Below, piece by piece: positions 1 through 9,138 of a stretch of 64,000 bases of DNA. The stretch covers positions 1-64,000 of the forward strand of contig CAMDUL010000001.1 of the NCBI GenBank assembly GCA_945878135.1, given 5' to 3'. The first letter of the stretch is position 1. The number at the start of each line of letters is the position of its first letter. Position numbers and translations under genes: made by a program. The DNA is from Chthoniobacter flavus. GTDB lineage: Bacteria; Verrucomicrobiota; Verrucomicrobiia; Chthoniobacterales; JACTMZ01. The notes under the pieces were generated by a model that had not been told where the DNA came from, made no database searches, and worked only from the letters and a program-made list of their open reading frames with translations.

Positions 1-865
1 CGTCGCCATCCGGGTCCATCCACCGCCGCGTCGCGGCAAAGATGTAGTCGCGCGGACCGGCCACGATTCCCTCGGCGTCCTCGCGGAATTCCGGCAGCGT
101 CTTGTGCCCGAACCAGCCCTCGTAGTCGAATTCGAGGCCCTTGGCTTCGTCGCGCCACGATTTGATCGTGAACCAGTCGGCATACGGCGAGTCCTGCTGT
201 TTCTCGACCACGTCGCGGAACGGCCAGCTGGTCATGCCCATGTGGTTGAACACGCCGTCGAAAATGACGCGGATCCCGCGCGCATGGCATTGCCGGATGA
301 GTTCGAGCGCCAGTCTGTCGGCTGATGTCCAGACCCACGTGTCGGGGTCGCCCGGGTTCTCCTCCGCCATGAGCGCGCGGTCGCCGGCCGGATCCGGGCC
401 GAAATTCGGGTCGATGTGGTGGAAGCTGACGCCGTCGTATTTGTGCGATGACGGCGAGTCGAAGACCGGGTTGAGGTAAATCGCCGAGATACCCAGGTCC
501 TGCAAGTAATCAAGCCGGTCGATGATGCCCTGCAAGTCCCCGCCGTAGCGGCGACGCTGGACCAGCTCATGGAAAAGCAGCGGCGCGTCCTTCTCGTAAT
601 CCTGCCGCGCATACCAGTCCGACGTCCACGGATGCACGCGCCAGGGAAGTCCGGGAGCGTCGGGATAGGCGCCGGCAAGGTCATCTTTGGTCGGATCATT
701 GGACGGATCCCCGTTGCGGAAGCGCTCCGGGAAAATCTGATACCACACCACGTCCTTCGCCCAGTCGGGGACGAACTCTTCCGTCTTCATCGGAGCTTCG
801 CCGCGCACCGCACCCGTCAAGATGACGAGCATCGTCATCCACGCCGCGGTGCCGGCCGACCTCAT
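1..865 (-). CDS. Secreted GH13 alpha-amylase/cyclomaltodextrinase-like enzyme (3' end outside window)
   Basis: Predicted alpha-glucan hydrolase, exported. Reading the minus strand from the ATG at 865 gives a short signal peptide ([20 protein letters not shown]), then the usual GH13 opening '[16 protein letters not shown]', '[19 protein letters not shown]', 'IYLNPVF' and conserved region I '[11 protein letters not shown]'. The catalytic Asp/Glu/Asp lie beyond the left edge, so activity cannot be judged. The ATG overlaps the transketolase stop (ATGA), so the two genes are probably co-transcribed and translationally coupled. The insert between barrel start and region I resembles neopullulanase/cyclomaltodextrinase types more than plain amylases; the subfamily is inference. 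Confidence 0.87.
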   Translation of the reverse strand, partial: MRSAGTAAWMTMLVILTGAVRGEAPMKTEEFVPDWAKDVVWYQIFPERFRNGDPSNDPTKDDLAGAYPDAPGLPWRVHPWTSDWYARQDYEKDAPLLFHELVQRRRYGGDLQGIIDRLDYLQDLGISAIYLNPVFDSPSSHKYDGVSFHHIDPNFGPDPAGDRALMAEENPGDPDTWVWTSADRLALELIRQCHARGIRVIFDGVFNHMGMTSWPFRDVVEKQQDSPYADWFTIKSWRDEAKGLEFDYEGWFGHKTLPEFREDAEGIVAGPRDYIFAATRRWMDPDGD

Positions 866-2856
866 GCCCCCGCGAGCAGCGCCCGGCCTTCCTCGACCAA
901 GGCGTCGACGCTGATTCCCAGCGTTTTCAAGACGGTGCCTCCCGGCGCACTGAGGCCGAAGCGGTCGATGCCGATGGCGTGTCCGCGGCGACCGACGTAA
1001 CGATACCAAGGCTGCGTCACACCCGCCTCGATCGAAAGGCGACGCGCGCAATCCGGCGGCAGGACCGCATCGCGGTATTCCGCGGCCTGGCGCTCGAAAC
1101 GCTCAAAACACGGGAGCGAGACCACGCGCACCGACGGACCCAGCTTCCCGGCCGCTTCCATGGCGAGATGCAATTCGCTCCCCGTGGCCAGCAGGATCAA
1201 GTCCAGCGGTGCCGTCTCGCGGCGCGCGATGTAGCCGCCGCGCAAAGTCCCCCGGCGCGCTTCCTCCTCGGGGATCTGCCGCAGGGTCGGCAGGGCCTGG
1301 CGGGAAAGCGCGAGCAGTGTCGGACCGTCCTTGCGGTCGAAGGCCGCCGCGAAGGCCCCCGCCGTCTCCGCCGGATCCGCAGGGCGGATGACATCGAGGT
1401 TCGGGATGGCCCGCAGGGCGGCCACCGTTTCGACCGGTTGGTGGGTCGGGCCGTCCTCGCCGACCCCGACCGAATCGTGGGTGAAAATGTAGACCACCGG
1501 CAGATGGGACAAGGCGGCGATGCGCATGGACGGACGGCAGTAGTCGCTGAAGACGAGAAACGTCGCTCCGCTCGCGTGGAAGATGCCGTCGTAAGCCAGC
1601 CCGTTGAGAATACCCGCCATGCCGTGCTCGCGGATGCCGAAACGGATGTTGCGCCCGGCGTGGTTGCGGGCGTCGAAGTCGCCGCCGTCCACGATGTAGT
1701 TCAAGGTCGAGCCGTGCAGGTCGGCACTGCCGCTGACCAGCATCGGCATGGCCCGCGCGACGTGCTGCAGGACATCGCTGCCCGCCTTGCGCGTCGCGAT
1801 GTCGGGCGCGTCCGCGGGGTAAGGAGGAATGACCTCGAGAAGATCCGGATAGTCTTTCGCCACGGCGGTGTCCAACTCGGCGGCCAGATCCCGGTTGGCT
1901 TCGCGCCACGCCTCGAAGCGCCGGTGCCATTCGGCGCAGGCCGCCCCGAGGTCCTTGGCGTGCTGGGCAAAGTAGGCGCGGACTTCGGGGGACACGTGGA
2001 ATTTCTCCTCCGGCAGACCGAGTCCCTGACGCGCCGCGTCGGCGAATTTCACCCCGCCCTCGCCGTGAGCTTTGCTCGTTCCGGCGACTTCGGGGATGCC
2101 CTTGCCGATGAGTGTTTTGGCCACGATGAGCTGGGGCTTGCCCTTGGCCGCCTTGGCTTTTTCGTAGGCGGCATAAAATTCCGCCATGTTCTGCCCGTCG
2201 ACTTCCTGCACGTCCCAGCCGTAGGCCTTGAAACGGCCAATGGTGTCCTCGCTTTGCGTGAAGAGCGCCATGGCGTCGAGAGTGACGTTGTTGGCGTCAT
2301 AGATGAGGATGAGATTGTCGAGTTGGAGATGCCCCGCCAGCGCGCAGGCTTCGCTGGCCACGCCTTCCTGCAGGCAGCCGTCGCCGGCCAGGCAAACCAC
2401 GCGGTGGTCGAAAATGCGGTGCTCGGCGGTGTTGAAGCGTGCTTCCGACATCTTGCCCGACACGGCCAGTCCGACCGCGTTGGCCACGCCCTGGCCCAAC
2501 GGACCGGTGGTGCACTCCACGCCGGGGGTTTCGCCGAACTCCGGATGGCCGGGCGTGATGCTGCCGAGCTGACGAAAATTTTTCACCTGCTCGAGCGGCA
2601 CATCGTAGCCGGCGAGGTGCAGCCAGCTGTAGAGGAACATGCTGCCGTGCCCGGCGGAGAGAACGAAACGGTCGCGGTTGAGCCAGCGCGGCTCGGCCGG
2701 ATCGTAACGCAAGGCCGCGCCGAAGAGCACCGCGCCGATTTCCGCGCATCCCAGGGGCAGACCCAAGTGACCGGACTTGCAGGCGGCAACGGCGTCAATG
2801 GCCAGACCCCGCGCATCGCGCGCGGCCAACGGGAGGATATCGTGCGGAAGACTCAT
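862..2856 (-). CDS. tkt: Transketolase
   Basis: Thiamine-diphosphate enzyme of the pentose phosphate pathway, transferring two-carbon ketol units between sugar phosphates; cytoplasmic. The 664-residue product has family length. It shows the N-terminal '[10 protein letters not shown]' helix, '[12 protein letters not shown]', the TPP/Mg motif beginning GDG at about residue 158 with N at 'YDANN', and in the pyrimidine domain '[13 protein letters not shown]' and '[14 protein letters not shown]'. A longer reading to 3006 is possible but would run over the start of divergent thrB and adds 50 unconserved residues; [23 protein letters not shown] is the family N-terminus. The 3' end overlaps the GH13 start by 4 nt. 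Confidence 0.96.
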   Translation of the reverse strand: MSLPHDILPLAARDARGLAIDAVAACKSGHLGLPLGCAEIGAVLFGAALRYDPAEPRWLNRDRFVLSAGHGSMFLYSWLHLAGYDVPLEQVKNFRQLGSITPGHPEFGETPGVECTTGPLGQGVANAVGLAVSGKMSEARFNTAEHRIFDHRVVCLAGDGCLQEGVASEACALAGHLQLDNLILIYDANNVTLDAMALFTQSEDTIGRFKAYGWDVQEVDGQNMAEFYAAYEKAKAAKGKPQLIVAKTLIGKGIPEVAGTSKAHGEGGVKFADAARQGLGLPEEKFHVSPEVRAYFAQHAKDLGAACAEWHRRFEAWREANRDLAAELDTAVAKDYPDLLEVIPPYPADAPDIATRKAGSDVLQHVARAMPMLVSGSADLHGSTLNYIVDGGDFDARNHAGRNIRFGIREHGMAGILNGLAYDGIFHASGATFLVFSDYCRPSMRIAALSHLPVVYIFTHDSVGVGEDGPTHQPVETVAALRAIPNLDVIRPADPAETAGAFAAAFDRKDGPTLLALSRQALPTLRQIPEEEARRGTLRGGYIARRETAPLDLILLATGSELHLAMEAAGKLGPSVRVVSLPCFERFERQAAEYRDAVLPPDCARRLSIEAGVTQPWYRYVGRRGHAIGIDRFGLSAPGGTVLKTLGISVDALVEEGRALLAGA

Positions 2857-2965
2857 GAAGACGCGTGATTTCGCCAGCAGCGCCCGTCCGCGGCAAGCAA
2901 ACTCTCCCGCCAGCCGGAATTCTGATGCAACTTGCGGTCCTTTGCGCCAATCTTGAAAACGATCT
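2857..2965. promoter_or_regulatory. Divergent intergenic region tkt / thrB
   Basis: About 109 bp separate the oppositely oriented tkt and thrB starts, so promoters for both must lie here or within the coding ends. I do not see a convincing -35/-10 pair or a strong Shine-Dalgarno sequence. Confidence 0.4.
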
Positions 2966-3802
2966 ATGGACTCCATCACGGTGCGCATTCCGGCCACCAG
3001 CGCCAATCTCGGCCCCGGCTTCGATTGCCTCGGCGTGGCCCTCGCCCTCTATAGCCGCGTGACGGTCCGCCGCGGCCCGTCCGGCCTCCCCGATCGCATG
3101 GTCGACGAAGCCGCCCGCGCCTTCTTCGATGCTTCGTCCGCCGCCCCGTTCGCGTTCGCTTTCGAGATCAATGGTGACATCCCCCGCTCCCGCGGTCTGG
3201 GCAGCAGCGTCGCCGTGCGTCTCGGCCTCCTCCACGGGCTCAACGCGCTGGCCGGCGACGTTCTCGGGGCGGATCAACTCTACCGGATTTGCGCGCGACT
3301 CGAGGGACACCCGGACAACGCCGCACCCGCCGCGTTCGGGGGGTTTACCGCGGCGCGGCCGGACGGATTGTATTTCCGCTGCGACGTCGCACCCGAACTC
3401 CGCTTTGTCGTCCTCGTGCCGGCCGGCGAAGTCGACACGGATTCCTCACGTGTCCATTTGCCGCGCGACATGGCCCGCGCCGACGCGGTGGTCAACACGG
3501 CCAACACCGCGCTGATCACCGCCGCCTTCGCCACGCGACGATACGAACTCCTCCGCGGCTCGATGTCCGACCGGCTGCACCAACCCTACCGCGCGCCGGC
3601 CAACCCGCATCTGTGGCCTGCGATCGAAGCGGGGACCTCGGCCGGTGCGCTCGACGGCTACCTCAGCGGATCCGGATCGGCCGTGGCCTGCGTGACCACC
3701 GGCGACCCGGCGCCCGTCGCCGCCGCCATGCAGTCCGTGCTGCCTGCAGCGCGCGTCCACGTGCTCGCCGCAGACAACGGCGGCGTGACCCTCGAGGCCT
3801 GA
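2966..3802 (+). CDS. thrB: Homoserine kinase
   Basis: GHMP-family kinase phosphorylating L-homoserine in threonine biosynthesis; cytoplasmic. The N-terminus '[21 protein letters not shown]' is diagnostic for ThrB, and the ATP-binding GHMP motif [12 protein letters not shown] is at residues 73-84. '[15 protein letters not shown]' and the C-terminal '[10 protein letters not shown]'-type motif ([13 protein letters not shown]) follow. At 278 residues it is a little shorter than typical (about 300). The stop is only 2 nt before lpxK, so the two form an operon despite unrelated pathways. Confidence 0.95.
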   Translation: MDSITVRIPATSANLGPGFDCLGVALALYSRVTVRRGPSGLPDRMVDEAARAFFDASSAAPFAFAFEINGDIPRSRGLGSSVAVRLGLLHGLNALAGDVLGADQLYRICARLEGHPDNAAPAAFGGFTAARPDGLYFRCDVAPELRFVVLVPAGEVDTDSSRVHLPRDMARADAVVNTANTALITAAFATRRYELLRGSMSDRLHQPYRAPANPHLWPAIEAGTSAGALDGYLSGSGSAVACVTTGDPAPVAAAMQSVLPAARVHVLAADNGGVTLEA

Positions 3803-3804
3803 CC

Positions 3805-5010
3805 ATGAGGGTCATTCTCGAACGCTTCGAACGCTACGCCGTCGATGTCATTCTCGAACGGCGCGAAGGAGGACGGGCCAACGCGCTGAAATTCGTCCTC
3901 GGCGGTTTCGCCCGCCTCTACGAGCGCGCCGTGCAGACGCGGCTCGGGCTTTACCGCCGCCGCCTCCTCCGCGCCCAAGAACTCGGGTGCCCTGTGGTCA
4001 GCATCGGGAATCTGACCGTCGGCGGGACCGGCAAAACCCCCGTGGCGGAAATGCTGGCCCGCGAGCTGCAGATACGCGGCCGTCGCGTGGCCATCCTCAG
4101 TCGCGGCTACAAAAGCGTCCCCCGCCCGTTCATGCAGCGCTTGCGCAGCCGGATCTCGAACAACCTCGACCTGTTTCCGCCGCGCATCGTTTCCGACGGC
4201 GACAAGGTCCTCCTCGACTCCCGCCGTGCCGGGGACGAACCGCACATGCTGGCCAAGAACCTCCCCGGGGTCTGCGTGCTGGTCGACAAGGACCGCGTCA
4301 AAAGCGGCCTCCACGCCTTGCGCCATTTCGACAGCGACCTGTTGCTCCTCGACGATGGCTTGCAATACCAGCGCTTGCGCCACCGCCTCGACATCGTCCT
4401 GGTCGATCGTCAGTCCCCGTTCGGCAACGAGCACCTCCTTCCCCGCGGCACCCTGCGCGAGCCGCCGGGAAACCTGCGCCGCGCTTCCTACATCATCGTG
4501 ACCAGATGCGGACCGGAACCGGACGAAAACCTCCTCGCCCGCCTGCGCCGTTTGAACCGCACCGCCGCGATCATCGAGTGCAACCATGCGCCGCGGCATT
4601 GGGAGGACATCCGGACCGGCGCGAAATTCCCGCTGGACCATCTGCGCGGACGCCATGTCGGTGCGATGAGCGGCATCGCCCGTCCGGAAAGCTTCGAGGA
4701 GGGCGTGCGCGAACTCGGGGCCATCGTCGAGATCACCAAGGCCTTCGCCGACCACCACCGCTTCACCAAAAAGGAAATCCTCCGCTTCCTCGAATGGTGC
4801 GACCGCCGCTCGCTCGATGCGCTGGTCACCACGGAAAAGGATGCCGTCCGCTTCCCCGAGATCGACCATCCGCCGGTGCCCATGCTCTTCCTGCGCGTGG
4901 AGATCGAAATCCTCCGCGGGCGCAAGCACTGGGAGGAACTGCTCGGCCGCCTGGCCGGCCCTCCGGTCACATCCGCCGGTGCCACACGTAGCGCTGCAGC
5001 AGCACTTTGA
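3805..5010 (+). CDS. lpxK: Tetraacyldisaccharide 4'-kinase (LpxK)
   Basis: Phosphorylates the 4' position of the lipid A disaccharide precursor at the inner membrane; its presence implies an LPS outer membrane. The 401-residue product has an N-terminal hydrophobic/amphipathic stretch, then '[17 protein letters not shown]' with Walker A at about 73-79, '[11 protein letters not shown]', 'VLVDKDRV', '[14 protein letters not shown]' and '[10 protein letters not shown]', all LpxK hallmarks. A much longer in-frame reading from 3289 overlaps thrB and was rejected; the ATG 2 nt after the thrB stop begins the conserved part. The 3' end overlaps the convergent permease gene by 44 bp. Confidence 0.95.
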   Translation: MRVILERFERYAVDVILERREGGRANALKFVLGGFARLYERAVQTRLGLYRRRLLRAQELGCPVVSIGNLTVGGTGKTPVAEMLARELQIRGRRVAILSRGYKSVPRPFMQRLRSRISNNLDLFPPRIVSDGDKVLLDSRRAGDEPHMLAKNLPGVCVLVDKDRVKSGLHALRHFDSDLLLLDDGLQYQRLRHRLDIVLVDRQSPFGNEHLLPRGTLREPPGNLRRASYIIVTRCGPEPDENLLARLRRLNRTAAIIECNHAPRHWEDIRTGAKFPLDHLRGRHVGAMSGIARPESFEEGVRELGAIVEITKAFADHHRFTKKEILRFLEWCDRRSLDALVTTEKDAVRFPEIDHPPVPMLFLRVEIEILRGRKHWEELLGRLAGPPVTSAGATRSAAAAL

Positions 5011-6145
5011 TCGTCGCGGTCAAGGGCACGGCCAAAAGCGAGCCAAGCAGCACACCGAGCACCAGGCTCCAGATCAAAACGGAAAGAATCACGGTCAGGG
5101 GATGCAAGCTGACCGAGTCCCCGACGACCCGCGGCGCGATGAAAAAACTCTCCAGGTTGCTCATCCCGACGAAGATCGCCGTGACGATGAGCGGATGCGT
5201 CCAATCGCCGAACTGCGCCACCGCGATGAGCACCGCCGGGATCCAGCACAGGGTCAATCCCACGTAGGGAATCAAGGCGAGCAATCCGACCGCGAGGCCG
5301 ATGAGCAGGGCGAAGTTGAGGCCGAGGATGAAAAGCGCGGAACCGATGAGGACACCGTCGATCAGGCTGACGGTGAACTGTCCGCGGAAATAGCGCACGA
5401 GGTAGCCGTTGATCTCCTCGAGCAGCGAGGCCACCTCGTTGCGCAGCGGCGACTCGGGGAGCGGGATGTATTGGCGCCATTGCGCGGCGAAAGTCGCGGA
5501 ATCCTTGAGGAAGAAAAAGAGGAACAAGGGCACGAGAAAAAGACTGACCGCGACGCCGGCCACGCCGAGGAAGCCGCCCACGCTGCGCTGCAGGAATCCG
5601 CCGATGGTGCCGAGGATTCCCGGTAGACTCTGCTGCAACCAGGAGATCAGGTCCTCGATGTAGCCCGCCGCCCACGCCCACAATTCGTCGCGCACCGTCC
5701 TTTCCTCTCCGAGCACCGGCACCGGTTGCAGTCTCTGCTGCAGACCGCGCACCCATTCGAGCGTGGTCATCATCAGTTCCTGCCCGCGGGAGGCCTGCTC
5801 CGGCAAGGTCGCACCGAAGTGCGAGGTCTGGTGCCAGAGCACCGGCCCGACCCACAGGCCGATGCCGGTGAGACCCAATCCGATGAGCAGGAAAAGCAGC
5901 AGCACGGCCGACGTCCGGCCCATGCCGAACGAGCAGAACCGGTCGACCACCGGTCCGAGCAGATACGTCAGGATAACCGCGGCCACGATCGGAATGAGCA
6001 GCGGTTGCAGGAAGGCCGCGGCCTCGACGACGAGCAGGATCACCCCGGCGATGACCCCGACCAGCACAACCACCGCCAAGGCGGTCAGCGCCGCATACCA
6101 GAACTGGCGCTGCCATGGGGCCGGAGGCATCGGGTCGGTGGCCAT
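4967..6145 (-). CDS. AI-2E family transporter (PerM/YdiK-like permease)
   Basis: Polytopic inner-membrane protein of the AI-2E/PerM family; members export small molecules or exchange ions, and the substrate here is unknown. The 392-residue product has an initial hydrophobic hairpin, 'FLQPLLIPIVAAVILTYLLGPVVDRF', a hydrophilic middle section, 'VSLFLVPLFLFFFLKD', and the typical C-terminal 'VLIGSALFILGLNFALLIGLAVGLLALIPYVG' block followed by 'VGDSVSLHPLTVILSVLIWSLVLGVLG'-type segments. The start is set at MATDPM (6145) because the longer reading lacks family similarity. It is convergent with lpxK, the last 44 bp being shared. Confidence 0.9.
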   Translation of the reverse strand: MATDPMPPAPWQRQFWYAALTALAVVVLVGVIAGVILLVVEAAAFLQPLLIPIVAAVILTYLLGPVVDRFCSFGMGRTSAVLLLFLLIGLGLTGIGLWVGPVLWHQTSHFGATLPEQASRGQELMMTTLEWVRGLQQRLQPVPVLGEERTVRDELWAWAAGYIEDLISWLQQSLPGILGTIGGFLQRSVGGFLGVAGVAVSLFLVPLFLFFFLKDSATFAAQWRQYIPLPESPLRNEVASLLEEINGYLVRYFRGQFTVSLIDGVLIGSALFILGLNFALLIGLAVGLLALIPYVGLTLCWIPAVLIAVAQFGDWTHPLIVTAIFVGMSNLESFFIAPRVVGDSVSLHPLTVILSVLIWSLVLGVLLGSLLAVPLTATIKVLLQRYVWHRRM

Positions 6146-6201
6146 GACGCGCACTTTGTCCGAAGCGCGGCACGGTGGAAAAGCAAATCTTCCGCCGCCG
6201 C

Positions 6202-6906
6202 TCAAGCGCCCTCTTTGCCCAGGATTTCGAGATAGGATCGGTCGACCGGACGCGTCGCGTTGTCCGGGGCGAATTTTTCGATGCGCATCTGCTTGAGCAT
6301 CCATCGCCCGTCGATGCGCTGGCCGGACACCACTTCGAACCGGCGTAGCAACTTGCCTTCCCAATCGAACCCCTCGATCCGCAGCAGCGCGCCGCTGGCC
6401 CGGTCGAGCCAGACGCGCACCACGGCGAATTCCGAGCCGCGGCGGCCCGGGCGCAACTCGATTTTCCACGCACCCCGTCCGCGCACATTTTCCTCGCCGA
6501 GCAAACGCGCGTCCGGCCAGTAAAGGAATCCCAGCGACAGGTCCTCGACCGTGACCGGCGCGCCGTCGGCCACCGGCTCCTGCATGCCACGCCGCAACGA
6601 GCGGCCCTTGGCGTCATAAACCCCGGAAGACTCCTCTTCGAGGCGCACCTCGTAGACGCGTTCCGGATTCTCGAAGGCGAAACGCAACTTGCCGAAATCG
6701 ACCTGCAAAGTGAACGGCGCGGCCTGCGGGCCCGAGCGGAGCTGTCCGCGCAGGAACGCCTCCTGCTGCGTCGAGGCCATCCGCGCCACCTTGAGCAATT
6801 CCTGCGGATCCGGGTCGGCCGCCAGCCCGCGAACAGGCGCCAGCACCAGCAAGGCCGCCAGGCAAATCCGGGCTCCCTGCTCCCTGCTCCCTGCTCCACG
6901 CTCCAT
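6202..6906 (-). CDS. Outer-membrane lipoprotein-sorting (LolA-like) exported protein
   Basis: Predicted periplasmic protein related to the LolA-like 'outer membrane lipoprotein-sorting protein' family: signal peptide (ICLAALLVLAPVRGLAA), then beta-strand-rich sequence with paired repeats such as 'VYEVRLEEESSGVYDAKG', 'VVRVWLDRASGALLRIEGFDWEGKLLRRFEV' and 'RIDGRWMLKQMRIEKF'. The last two match the family's 'D..tglp.r.e..d..G' and 'i.G.wvp..m.m' pattern. The exact role (lipoprotein chaperone or RND-associated periplasmic factor) is not determinable. The ATG at 6906 sits inside a heptanucleotide repeat; an in-frame ATG at 6927 is an alternative. Confidence 0.75.
   Translation of the reverse strand: MERGAGSREQGARICLAALLVLAPVRGLAADPDPQELLKVARMASTQQEAFLRGQLRSGPQAAPFTLQVDFGKLRFAFENPERVYEVRLEEESSGVYDAKGRSLRRGMQEPVADGAPVTVEDLSLGFLYWPDARLLGEENVRGRGAWKIELRPGRRGSEFAVVRVWLDRASGALLRIEGFDWEGKLLRRFEVVSGQRIDGRWMLKQMRIEKFAPDNATRPVDRSYLEILGKEGA
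6872..6906 (-). repeat. Five heptanucleotide units across the start of the LolA-like gene
   Basis: On the coding strand the gene opens with five consecutive 7-nt units: ATGGAGC, GTGGAGC, then AGGGAGC three times. They begin exactly at the ATG and encode MERGAGSREQGA. The unit length is not a multiple of three, so gain or loss of a unit would shift the frame. Confidence 0.85.
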
Positions 6907-6954
6907 GCTGTTCCTTCCTTGTCTCATGAGGTCAGTCCTTGGACACTAGCACAC

Positions 6955-7617
6955 GTGCCGGGCGCGCTCGACCAACAACTGTTTTTCTTCCTCAACGCCG
7001 ACCGCGGACTGCCCTGGCTGGACAAAGCGTGGGCCGTGCTCTCGAGCTTCGACTTCTGGCTGCCCGTCTTCATCCTCGCCGGACTGCTCGTGGCCTGGCG
7101 CGGCGGTTTCCGGGCCCGCGCCATGCTCGCCTGCCTCCTGCTTTCCATCGGGATCATGGAGGGCGGGATCATCAACCCGCTGAAAAAAACCATCGGCCGC
7201 CATCGCCCGCTCGATTCGCTGGCCGACGCCCGGTCGGTCAGTCTTGCCGCGTCCAAGCCGAAACTGCTCGCCCTGGTCGAGCCGCTGAAAATCAAGCCGG
7301 GCGATCCGGTCGACCCGCCGGCCGTGGGGAAATCGCTGCCTTCCGGACATACCTCGAACATGTTCTGCCTGGCCACCGTGCTGACCGCTTTTTACCGCGC
7401 GCGCGGCGCGTGGCTTTACCTGGCCGCCGCTTTGGTCGCCCTCTCCCGCGTGGCCACCGGATCGCACTGGCCCTCGGATATCGTCCTCAGCGCCCTCGGC
7501 TCGGTGGCCGTGACACTCGCCCTGCTCGCCTTCTACGCGTGGCTCTGGCGCCGGTTCGCGCCGCGCCTCGTGCCGCGACTCGCGGCGGGGCATCCCGAAT
7601 TGATCCGCACGGCATGA
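6955..7617 (+). CDS. PAP2-family membrane phosphatase
   Basis: Integral-membrane phosphatidic-acid-phosphatase type 2 family enzyme, removing phosphate from a lipid phosphate such as undecaprenyl diphosphate or phosphatidic acid. The three PAP2 motifs are present: KKTIGRHRP (KX6RP), PSGHT, and SRVATGSHWPSD (SRX5HX3D), embedded in about six hydrophobic segments. The start is uncertain: GTG 6955 is chosen, but a TTG at 6919 gives 12 more residues and would overlap the divergent LolA-like start. The stop overlaps the next gene (ATGA), indicating coupling to the GT39-like membrane protein and a possible joint role in lipid-linked sugar metabolism. Confidence 0.9.
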   Translation: MPGALDQQLFFFLNADRGLPWLDKAWAVLSSFDFWLPVFILAGLLVAWRGGFRARAMLACLLLSIGIMEGGIINPLKKTIGRHRPLDSLADARSVSLAASKPKLLALVEPLKIKPGDPVDPPAVGKSLPSGHTSNMFCLATVLTAFYRARGAWLYLAAALVALSRVATGSHWPSDIVLSALGSVAVTLALLAFYAWLWRRFAPRLVPRLAAGHPELIRTA

Positions 7618-9098
7618 ACACGCGCTTCCTTTTCCCCGCTCTGCTCGCCTTGGTCACCATCCTGCGCTGGCTCTGGCTTGCCCCGCAGGATCTGACACCA
7701 ACCGGGGCCTACCTTGCCCTCTGCGGGTACTCGCCTTCCGTCGCTTACTTCGACGGCCCGGGCGGCGCCGCGGTGTGCACGGCGCTGGGCACGCGCTGGG
7801 CCGGGGCGGGAGCACTCGGCGCCGCATTGCTCTGGCCGGTCTTTGCCCTGCTTGCCACCGTCGCGCTTTACCATTTGGTGGCGCCGCTCGCGGGTCCCCG
7901 TTCGGCCACCGCCGCCGCCGTGCTGCTCAACCTGCTGCCGGCTTTCAACACCGCCGCGGTCAACCCGACCTGCGCGCTCCCGCTGACCCTTTGCGCTCTC
8001 GCCTTCGCGGGCTGCGCGTGGCGGGCGCTCGATGCGGAGTCCCTTGCGTGGTGGTTCGCGGCCGGACTCTGCGCCGCGGCCGGGCTCCTCTTCGATTACC
8101 TCGCCTGGTTTTTCCTGCCTGCGCTCCTGGTCGTCATGCTGTCCTCGCACCGCTGGCGCGCCCGCTTGCGCGGACCCGGATTCTGGCTCGCCGCGCTCAC
8201 GCCGCTGGCCGTCTTCACCTGGCTGCTCGCTTGGAATGCAGGTCACAGCTGGGTCCACTTCATCAGCGGAACCTGGCAGACGGCGACCACCTTGCGCCTT
8301 TCCGCTCTGCCCTCGGCGTTGTCCGCCGCCTCCGCGGGCGCGTCGCCCTTGGTGCTGGTCGTCTTGGCTGCCGCGGTTCTTTTCGGACTGCGCGAGGCCC
8401 GCACTTCGCGTCAGGCCAAATTCCTCGCCCTCCCCGCCGTCCTCGCCGCGCTCATTGCGCTGTATCTCGCGCTGCGGGACGAACCGGCCTCGGCCGCCGG
8501 ATTGGCCGCCGCCGCCTTGGCCCTGCCCCTCCTCGCGCGCCTTCCCGTGCCGCCTTTGCTCTTCGCCGCGGTCTGGCTCAGTGCCGCGGTCTGGGGCGCC
8601 GTGACCCTCGCCTCCCACCGCCCGGCCGCTCCGTCGATCACCCCTGCGGTGGTGCGCGAAATCGAGTCACTGCGCACCGCGCAGGCGGACGGTTCCTCCG
8701 CACCCGTCTTCCTGATTGCCCGTGATGCCGCCCTCGCCTCCGCGCTCGCCCTGCATTTGCCCGACACCTCCTTTGTCGCACCCGGACACCCTCCGGTTTA
8801 CGTGGTCGAATCGCCCCATGCCGACAGCCAATACGCACTCTGGCCGCGCTATGACCAATTCGTCGAGGCACCGAAACCGGCGGAAGAGGATGCGCCGGAT
8901 CCTTTCACCGAGCAGGACGGCGCCAATCCCTTTATCGGGCGGTCCGCCCTCTACATCAGTGCGCAAACCCCCGACCAGTTGCCCCAAGCGGTCACCGCCG
9001 CCTTCGCCGCCCACCGGCTTCTGGCCGAAATCACCGCGCCATCGGGGGAGATTCTCCGGATTTATCTCTGCCGGAACTACGAGACACTCCCATTGTGA
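7614..9098 (+). CDS. GT39/ArnT-like membrane glycosyltransferase
   Basis: Likely polyprenyl-phosphate-sugar-dependent glycosyltransferase of the dolichyl-phosphate-mannose mannosyltransferase (GT39/ArnT) type. The 494-residue product has roughly ten hydrophobic segments; after the first helix comes the loop 'LALCGYSPSVAYFDGPGGAAVCTALGTRWAG', matching the family pattern of an Asp in 'YFDGPP' before a helix. The C-terminal 150 residues are soluble and periplasmic-like, with no recognised domain. The ATG overlaps the PAP2 stop by 4 nt. Donor and acceptor are unknown. Confidence 0.75.
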   Translation: MNTRFLFPALLALVTILRWLWLAPQDLTPTGAYLALCGYSPSVAYFDGPGGAAVCTALGTRWAGAGALGAALLWPVFALLATVALYHLVAPLAGPRSATAAAVLLNLLPAFNTAAVNPTCALPLTLCALAFAGCAWRALDAESLAWWFAAGLCAAAGLLFDYLAWFFLPALLVVMLSSHRWRARLRGPGFWLAALTPLAVFTWLLAWNAGHSWVHFISGTWQTATTLRLSALPSALSAASAGASPLVLVVLAAAVLFGLREARTSRQAKFLALPAVLAALIALYLALRDEPASAAGLAAAALALPLLARLPVPPLLFAAVWLSAAVWGAVTLASHRPAAPSITPAVVREIESLRTAQADGSSAPVFLIARDAALASALALHLPDTSFVAPGHPPVYVVESPHADSQYALWPRYDQFVEAPKPAEEDAPDPFTEQDGANPFIGRSALYISAQTPDQLPQAVTAAFAAHRLLAEITAPSGEILRIYLCRNYETLPL

Positions 9099-9138
9099 GC
9101 GTGACGGTGGTCTCCGTGCGCTTTAAATTCCCACTTCC

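Noticed and set aside
979-2868. 629-residue plus-strand reading opposite transketolase
   Set aside because: Antisense shadow of a GC-rich gene; the composition is Arg/Gly-rich with no domain pattern, while the opposite strand encodes a clear transketolase.
2857-3006. N-terminal extension of transketolase to 3006
   Set aside because: Would overlap the thrB start and add 50 residues without family similarity.
4488-6899. 803-residue minus-strand reading across three genes
   Set aside because: Runs through lpxK, the permease and the LolA-like gene in a frame without any recognisable protein features.
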